A stretch of DNA of 64,000 bases, taken from the NCBI GenBank assembly GCA_964020155.1, contig OZ026551.1, positions 1 to 64,000 of the forward strand, written 5' to 3'. Below are positions 61,001 to 64,000 of the stretch, piece by piece (the stretch's first letter is position 1; every line of letters begins with the position of its first letter). A program made the position numbers and the translations under genes. The DNA is from Chondrilla cf. caribensis. Its lineage: Eukaryota > Porifera > Demospongiae > Chondrillida > Chondrillidae. The notes under the pieces are model-generated. The model was given only the letters and a program-made list of their open reading frames with translations, made no database searches and was not told the origin of the DNA.

Positions 61001-64000
61001 CCACGAGGCTTATAGCGCACTCAGGACAATCAGAATGCTTACGAAATTGTGTTGGTGAGTTAGGCATGGACACTAGGTAGCCCATGGTGACCAGCAAAGA
61101 AATATCAAATTGCTTAGGTGATCACCTCAAGAAGTAACACACTTATATATGAATCTAAATACAAGGTATATACATTGGCAATAGGGGGAAATTTTGGTCG
61201 ACATCAAAATGCATCTTTTTGCTATCAGAAGGTAGCTACCAGGTCCAGGAGTGTGTCTGTGCATTCGGATTTGAGCTATGATGCATCACGTGCACACAGG
61301 AGAGGCCGTGGTGACAAGACAAAAATTGACATTTTTTGGGCTTGTCACCACGAGGCTTATAGCGCACTCTGGACAATCAGAACGCTTACGAAATTGTGTT
61401 GGTGAGTTAGGCATGGACACTAGGTAGCCCTTGGTGACCAGCAAAGAAATCTCAAATTGCTTAGGTGATCACCACAAGGCGTATTACACGCATATATGAT
61501 TGTACATACAAAGTATATACATTTTATTATATGTGGCACTGGGGGGAAATTTTCGTCGACACCAAAATGAAACTTTTTGCTATCAGAAGGTAGCTACCAG
61601 GTCCAGGAGTGTGTCTGTGCATTTGGATTTGAGCTATGATGCATCACGTGCACACAGGAGAGGCCGTGGTGACAAGACCAAAAATTGACATTTTTTGGGC
61701 TTGTCACCACGAGGCTTATAGCGCACTCAGGACAATCAGAATGCTTACGAAATTGTGTTGGTGAGTTAGGCATGGACACTAGGTAGCCCATGGTGACCAG
61801 CAAAGAAATATCAAATTGCTTAGGTGATCACCACAAGGCGTATTACACGCATATATGAATGTACATACAAAGTATATACATTTTATTATGTGGCACTGGG
61901 GGGAAATTTTGGTCGACACCAAAATGAAACTTTTTGCTATCAGAAGGTAGCTACCAGGTCCAGGAGTGTGTCTGTGCATTTGGATTTGAGCTATGATACA
62001 TCACGTGCACACAAGAGAGGCCGTGGTGACAAGACCAAAAATTGACATTTTTTGGGCTTGTCACCACGAGGCTTATAGCGCACTCAGGACAATCAGAATG
62101 CTTACGAAATTGTGTTGGTGAGTTAGGCATGGACACTAGGTAGCCCATGGTGACCAGCAAAGAAATATCAAATTGCTTAGGTGATCACCCAAGGCGTAAT
62201 ACACTTATATATGAATCTACATACAAAGTATATACATTGGCAATAGGGGGAAATTTTGGTCGACACCAAAATGCAACTTTTTGATATCAGAAGGTAGCTA
62301 CCAGGTCCAGGAGTGTGTCTGTGCATTTGGATTTGAGCTATGATGCATCACGTGCACACAGGAGAGGCTGTGGTGAAAAGACCAAAAATTGACATTTTTT
62401 GGGCTTGTCACCACGAGGCTTATAGCGCACTCAGGACAATCAGAATGCTTACGAAATTGTGTTGGTGAGTTAGGCATGGACACTAGGTAGCCCTTGGTGA
62501 CCAGCAAAGAAATATCAAATTGCTTAGGTGATCACCCAAGGCGTAATACACTTATATATGAATCTACATACAAAGTATATACATTGGTAATAGGGGGAAA
62601 TTTTGGTCGACATCAAAATGCATCTTTTTGCTATCAGAAGGTAGCTACAAGGTCCAGGAGTGTGTCTGTGCATTTGGATTTGAGTTATGATGCATCACGT
62701 GCACACAGGAGAGGCCGTGGTGACAAGATCACAAATTGACATTTTTTGGGCTTGTCACCACGAGGCTTATAGCGCACTCAGGACAATCAGAATGCTTACG
62801 AAATTGTGTTGGTGAGTTAGGCATGGACACAAGGTAGCCCTTGGTGACCAGCAAAGAAATATCAAATTGCTTAGGTGATCACCACAAGGCGTATTACACG
62901 CATATATGAATGTACATACAAAGTATATACATTTTATTATATGTGGCACTGGGGGGAAATTTTGGTCGACACCAAAATGCAACTTTTTGCTATCAGAAGG
63001 TAGCTACCAGGTCCAGGAGTGTGTTTGTGCATTTGGATTTGACCTATGATGCATTACGTGCACACAGGAGAGGCCGTGGTGACAAGATCAAAAATTGACA
63101 TTTTTTGGGCTTGTTACCACGAGGCTTATAGCGCACTCAGGACAATCAGAATGCTTACGAAATTGTGTTGGTGAGTTAGGCATGGACACTAGGTAGCCCA
63201 TGGTGACCAGCAAAGAAATCTCAAATTGCTTAGGTGATCACCACAAGGCGTATTACACGCATATATGAATGTACATACAAAGTATATACATTTTATTATA
63301 TGTGGCACTGGGGGGAAATTTTGGTCGAAATCAAAATGCATCTTTTTGCTATCAGAAGGTAGCTACCAGGTCCAGGAGTGTGTCTGTGCATTTGGATTTG
63401 AGCTATGATGCATCACGTGCACACAGGAGAGGCCGTGGTGACAAGATCAAAAATTGACATTTTTTGGGCTTGTCACCACGAGGCTTATAGCGCACTCAGG
63501 ACAATCAGAATGCTTACGAAATTGTGTTGGTGAGTTAGGCATGGACACTAGGTAGCCCTTGGTGACCAGCAAAGAAATATCAAATTGCTTAGGTGATCAC
63601 CACAAGGCGTATTACACGCATATATGAATGTACATACAAAGTATATACATTTTATTATATGTGGCACTGGGGGGAAATTTTGGTCGACACCAAAATGAAA
63701 CTTTTTGCTATCAGAAGGTAGCTACCAGGTCCAGGAGTGTGTCTGTGCATTTGGATTTGAGCTATGATGCATCACGTGCACACAGGAGAGGCCGTGGTGA
63801 CAAGACCACAAATTGACATTTTTTTGGCTTGTCACCACGAGGCTTATAGCGCACTCAGGACAATCAGAATGCTTACGAAATTGTGTTGGTGAGTTAGGCA
63901 TGGACACTAGGTAGCCCTTGGTGACCAGCAAAGAAATATCAAATTGCTTAGGTGATCACCACAAGGCGTAATACACGCATATATGAATCTACATACAAAG
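58057..64000 (+). repeat. Satellite block H, similar to blocks E and F
   Basis: About 17 monomers returning to the GTGCATTTGG type. CTCAAGAAGTAACACAC leaders (58663, 59010, 61128) match block E, and the shortened TTTTATTATGTGGCACTGG form (60472, 61880) matches block F. No clean higher-order period is complete here. The array runs off the window end. Confidence 0.8.

Larger units (their letters stand above)
8190..64000 (+). repeat. Satellite DNA array, ~348/359-bp monomers
   Basis: About 160 head-to-tail monomers, all in the same orientation, continuing past the window end. The common form is 348 bp; a second form (359 bp) replaces TACATTGGCAATAGGGGG with a longer version containing TTATTATATGTGGCACTGG and usually starts GTATTACACGCATATATG. 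Fixed parts include GGTAGCTACC, TGATGCATCA, CACGTG, GGTGATCACC and a long hairpin around CGTGGTGACAAG. Neighbouring monomers differ at only a few sites. 348 bp is close to two nucleosome repeats. Short ORFs on both strands recur once per monomer because of the repetition and are not genes. A subtelomeric or centromeric satellite are both possible; telomere-repeat junctions favour subtelomeric. Confidence 0.97.

Noticed and set aside
8190..64000. Hundreds of 60-95 codon ORFs on both strands of the satellite
   Set aside because: They recur once per monomer, overlap each other on opposite strands, vary in start and end with each small indel, and have no domain. Repetition of a 348-bp (3 x 116) unit explains them.
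8190..64000. CENP-B box in the satellite
   Set aside because: I looked for TTCGnnnnAnnCGGG on both strands of the consensus monomer and found no match. A centromere role is not excluded by this.
1..64000. tRNA, rRNA or other structural RNA genes
   Set aside because: No cloverleaf with A/B boxes and no rRNA-like sequence was recognised. The satellite hairpin is too simple and too repeated to call a known RNA.

Overview
This is metazoan nuclear DNA, A+T-rich and probably close to a chromosome end. The evidence is GT-AG introns, telomere-type CCCTAA/TTAGGG tracts, a multi-domain protein that joins a SET methyltransferase to a tyrosine recombinase, and about 56 kb of satellite DNA. All five introns found are short (60-148 bp), which fits a compact invertebrate genome such as a demosponge. 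The species is an inference and cannot be settled from this window.

Layout. 1-880 is a 220-bp tandem repeat with exon-like modules, and 881-1775 is non-coding with a 103-bp duplication and an AT microsatellite. 1776-5300 (minus) is a five-exon gene whose frames join without a break into a 1046-residue protein. Its order is: unknown N-terminal region, acidic 27-residue repeats, KMT5A-like SET domain, C2H2-like finger, core-binding region, tyrosine-recombinase catalytic domain, Myb/SANT-like tail. 5310-6210 is its upstream region, duplicated with a 444-bp period; each copy has a TATA-like box followed upstream by an array of CCAAT boxes. 6333-6710 (minus) is a small two-exon gene of 105 residues and unknown function. 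6711-7422 is non-coding and rich in GGGACAT/ATGTCCC motifs.

7423-7476 holds nine perfect CCCTAA repeats that run straight into the first satellite monomer. That monomer is split by a ~660-bp insertion with terminal inverted repeats (7521-8184). From 8190 to the window end there are roughly 160 head-to-tail satellite monomers, in 348-bp and 359-bp types, each with a long hairpin. They are organised into nested higher-order repeats: 2468; ~1756; 7387/5627 containing 1760 and 1057; 3514 containing 1053; 1737, 3141 and 1043 bp. Two foreign pieces break the array: a 323-bp hairpin-ended element (52843-53165) and a degenerate TTAGGG-bearing piece (57942-58056).

The two genes share a strand but no functional link is evident. 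I found no protein gene in the satellite; its many 60-95 codon ORFs are by-products of a repeated monomer. The most interesting items are the SET-recombinase fusion with its duplicated CCAAT promoter, and the hairpin-bearing satellite with its multi-level higher-order structure and telomere-repeat junctions.
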